Source: Paenibacillus timonensis
Lineage (GTDB): Bacteria > Bacillota > Bacilli > Paenibacillales > Paenibacillaceae
Reading direction: 5' to 3'
Assembly: GCF_009725205.1 (NCBI RefSeq)
Contig: NZ_WNZY01000013.1
Span: 50,576 to 114,575 of the forward strand
DNA: 64,000 bases
Shown: positions 62,404 to 64,000 of the stretch, in pieces
Position numbering within the stretch: position 1 is the stretch's first letter
How the letters are laid out: each line of letters starts with the position of its first letter
The notes under the pieces: generated by a model
Database searches by the model: none
Told to the model about the DNA's origin: nothing
What the model saw: the letters and a program-made list of their open reading frames with translations, nothing else
Program-made: the position numbers and the translations under genes

Positions 62404-63294
62404 ATGTCGACGTCTGCCCAATTGGCTCAGTATTATCAAGAATACCGCCACTCGATGACCGCCCTCTCATACCGACTGACCGGATCTTGGTCGGAAGCAG
62501 AGGATATCGTGCAGGAAGTGTTCACCGACCTGCAGCAAAACATACAAGCCGACCGTATTCGTCAACCAAAATCCTATTTGATGCGTTCCGTCGTGAATCG
62601 TAGTCTAAACGCATTAAAGTCACCTCGTTTGTCTCGAGAGCTTTACACCGGACCCTGGTTACCCGAACCCGTCTTTGATCCGCTTCCGGAGACGCACCTC
62701 GACCGCTTGTTGCGGGAGGAGCAAATTTCTTACGCGTTTATGGTGTTGCTGGAACACCTGACCCCCGACGAAAGAACCGTGTTTGTTCTAAGGGAATCTT
62801 TTGCCATGGAGTACGAGGAAATCGCCGAGATTCTGGGTAAAAGTGCGGTAGCCTGCCGGAAGCTGCTGAGCCGAGCTCGGAACAAGATCAAAACCGACCG
62901 GGATGCGGCTCCGACTCCTGCTGATGAAAAAACCGTAGCGAAATGGACCGGCGAATTTTTGAAAGCGGCAAAGACCGGAGAGTTTGGCCCGCTCCTCCAT
63001 TTGATTCGGGAAGATGCGGTACTGATTTCAGACGGAGGCGGCAAAGTCCGGGCAGCCATCAATCCCATCCTGTCCAAGGAGCGCGTTATTGCATTCTGGC
63101 AAGGGATTCAGGCCAAAGGTTCACTGCAGGGTGAACTGGTTCCTACGCGGATCAACGGGGAAATCGGACTGGTCCATTACCGCGATGGACACGTTATTCA
63201 CGTGATTCTGTTCGAAGGCGATGCGCAAGGACGTATCCTTCGTTTCTACTTGATCAGCAATCCCGATAAAATCTTCAGAGCTCCGTCGGTTTAG
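62404..63294 (+). CDS. ECF41-group sigma factor with SnoaL-like tail
   Basis: A 296-residue sigma factor. Region 2 ('LSYRLTGSWSEAEDIVQEVFTDL') and region 4 ('LTPDERTVFVLRESFAMEYEEIAEILGKSAVACRKLLSRARNKI' in parts, about 120-165) are followed by a C-terminal SnoaL-like domain of about 115 residues with 'DGGGKV' and 'NPDKI', the two signature motifs of ECF41. In that group the tail, not an anti-sigma factor, controls activity. The next gene is the usual carboxymuconolactone-decarboxylase partner. GGAGG precedes the ATG. Confidence 0.93.
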   Translation: MSTSAQLAQYYQEYRHSMTALSYRLTGSWSEAEDIVQEVFTDLQQNIQADRIRQPKSYLMRSVVNRSLNALKSPRLSRELYTGPWLPEPVFDPLPETHLDRLLREEQISYAFMVLLEHLTPDERTVFVLRESFAMEYEEIAEILGKSAVACRKLLSRARNKIKTDRDAAPTPADEKTVAKWTGEFLKAAKTGEFGPLLHLIREDAVLISDGGGKVRAAINPILSKERVIAFWQGIQAKGSLQGELVPTRINGEIGLVHYRDGHVIHVILFEGDAQGRILRFYLISNPDKIFRAPSV

Positions 63295-63295
63295 T

Positions 63296-63322
63296 TGTCA
63301 CAACTCGCTCCCTCCCCTTGTC
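63296..63322 (+). promoter_or_regulatory. ECF41-type promoter before the partner gene
   Basis: TGTCACA (63296-63302), 16 bases, then TGTC (63319-63322). The described ECF41 promoter is TGTCACA-N16-CGTC, so only one base differs. It starts one base after the sigma-factor stop codon and lies 44 bases before the partner start. Confidence 0.75.
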
Positions 63323-63365
63323 TTACCTACGTAAGAACTAACAACATCCAATGGAGGGATTCGAT

Positions 63366-63818
63366 ATGAAAGTCAGAATGGACCACTATCAAGCCAACCC
63401 GAACGTTTACCAGGCGATGAGTCGGTTGGAACGGCAAGTGACCGAGAGCGGACTTGACCGGGTTTTGTACGAGCTGATCAAAATACGCGCGTCGCAAATC
63501 AACGGCTGCGCTTATTGTCTTGATATGCACACGACGGATATGCGCCAGCTCGGTGAGAGCGAACAGCGGATTGCCCTGGTCAGCGTTTGGTGGGAAGCTC
63601 CTTGCTATACCGATCAAGAGAAAGCGGTGCTGGAGTTGACCGAAGCCGTAACCCGAATCGCCGATGGCGGCGTGCCGCAGGTGGTTTATGACCGGGTCCG
63701 CAGCTTTTTCAACGAGAAGGAAACGATGGATCTCATCTTCGCGATCAATGTCATTAACTGCTGGAACCGCATCGCCATCACTACTGGCATGTTTCCCGGC
63801 TGCCGCGATGAAGGTTAA
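63366..63818 (+). CDS. Carboxymuconolactone-decarboxylase/AhpD-like protein, ECF41 partner
   Basis: A 150-residue protein with the CMD/AhpD core 'LYELIKIRASQINGCAYCLDMHTTDMRQLGESEQRI' (in parts, about 35-70), containing the CxxC-x3-H redox motif. AhpD-like proteins are peroxidases or peroxidase reductants; the exact substrate of ECF41 partners is unknown. GGAGG lies nine bases before the ATG. Expression should depend on the sigma factor encoded just upstream through the promoter at 63296. Oxidoreductase function is inferred. Confidence 0.92.
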   Translation: MKVRMDHYQANPNVYQAMSRLERQVTESGLDRVLYELIKIRASQINGCAYCLDMHTTDMRQLGESEQRIALVSVWWEAPCYTDQEKAVLELTEAVTRIADGGVPQVVYDRVRSFFNEKETMDLIFAINVINCWNRIAITTGMFPGCRDEG

Positions 63819-63902
63819 ACAGTTAAACGCAAAATGCCGATTGGCGAACAAAAAAGACCTGAAGGAGTGAAGCGGGACTGACCCCGTAACGTGAGACAAA
63901 TC

Positions 63903-63965
63903 AAAACACCTTCAAGAGAATCCAAAAACATCGTAAGATGTTAGGGACAACTTTGGAGGTGTTTT
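63903..63965 (+). promoter_or_regulatory. Hairpin that hides the transposase ribosome-binding site
   Basis: AAAACACCTTCAA (63903-63915) can pair with TTTGGAGGTGTTTT (63952-63965), which contains the Shine-Dalgarno GGAGGTG; an inner hairpin AACATC-GTAA-GATGTT lies between. Readthrough RNA from outside would be translated poorly, a known IS safeguard. Confidence 0.55.
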
Positions 63966-63969
63966 TGCG

Positions 63970-64000
63970 TTGGCAACAAGAGTAAGTTACCCAGTTGAAA
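63970..64000 (+). CDS. IS3-family transposase orfA, first codons only
   Basis: TTG start with GGAGGTG 10 bases upstream; the visible residues are M-A-T-R-V-S-Y-P-V-E. This start closely resembles the helix-turn-helix OrfA proteins of IS3-family elements in Paenibacillus (MATRxSYPVEVK...). Only ten complete codons are in the window, so the family assignment rests on this short similarity and on the IS-like end before it. Confidence 0.6.
   Translation, partial: MATRVSYPVE

Larger units (their letters stand above)
63879..64000. mobile_element. Left end of an IS3-type insertion sequence (cut by window end)
   Basis: The sequence changes at TGACCCCGTAACGTGAGAC (63879 on), which has the TG start and GC-rich look of an IS terminal repeat, and a transposase start codon follows after 91 bases. 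The right end is outside the window, so the terminal repeats cannot be compared. Confidence 0.65.

Noticed and set aside
1..64000. CRISPR arrays, tRNA and rRNA genes
   Set aside because: No array of equal-length direct repeats with unique spacers, no cloverleaf with a TTCGA-type arm and no rRNA stretch was recognised by eye; a covariance-model scan would be decisive.

Overview
The window looks like a Paenibacillus-type member of the Bacillales (inference). The evidence is the Bacillus-like order of the fatty-acid / signal-recognition cluster (fapR-plsX-fabH-fabD-fabG-acpP-fabF-rnc-smc-ftsY-ylxM-ffh-rpsP-khpA-rimM-trmD), the ylbJ/ylbL/tmcAL/yceD/rpmF block, repeated use of the copper-amine-oxidase-like 'stalk' domain, strong AGGAGG ribosome-binding sites with many TTG and GTG starts, and roughly 50-55 % GC.

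Region 1 (1 to about 8.3 kb) is the right end of an integrated mobile element, phage- or ICE-like, whose left end lies outside the window. From the chromosome inward it holds a tyrosine recombinase, a small membrane-gene remnant, a one-span coiled-coil protein and a TIR-domain protein (a likely defence cargo), a rightward XRE repressor, then a leftward series of small genes. Among these are a winged-helix protein, a second XRE regulator and a cysteine-rich VLP protein. Two groups of short repeats, one next to an AT-rich tract, look like an origin or operator region.

Region 2 (8.4-33 kb) is conserved core genome, mostly on the minus strand: tRNA and ribosome maturation (trmD, rimM, khpA, rpsP), protein targeting (ffh, ylxM, ftsY), chromosome condensation (smc), RNase III and type II fatty-acid synthesis under FapR. 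The FapR operator is visible, and the likely fapR start codon is a non-canonical ATC. Next come rpmF and yceD, tmcAL, the YlbL protease, YlbJ, coaD and rsmD. A stalk-domain serine hydrolase sits between smc and rnc.

Region 3 (33-54 kb) is variable chromosome: an AT-rich island with a membrane-anchored protein of unknown role, a decayed gene (amber stop plus lost start), a GH73 glucosaminidase, a TPR protein, a MarR/MMPL exporter pair, rpiA, two MFS transporters, HelD, an aromatic-acid-exporter-like protein, an AI-2E family permease, a lactonase, a catabolite-controlled LytTR regulator, an aldose epimerase and a stalk/NlpC-P60 lipoprotein.

Region 4 (54-64 kb) has a J-like/TM/solute-binding-like fusion, a LacI regulator with a GH94 cellobiose phosphorylase sharing one operator sequence, a MarR/DHA2 drug-efflux pair with a perfect 22-bp palindrome, a chemoreceptor without an outer sensing domain, and an ECF41 sigma factor with its carboxymuconolactone-decarboxylase partner behind a matching promoter. 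The start of an IS3-type insertion sequence closes the window. No rRNA, tRNA or CRISPR array was seen.
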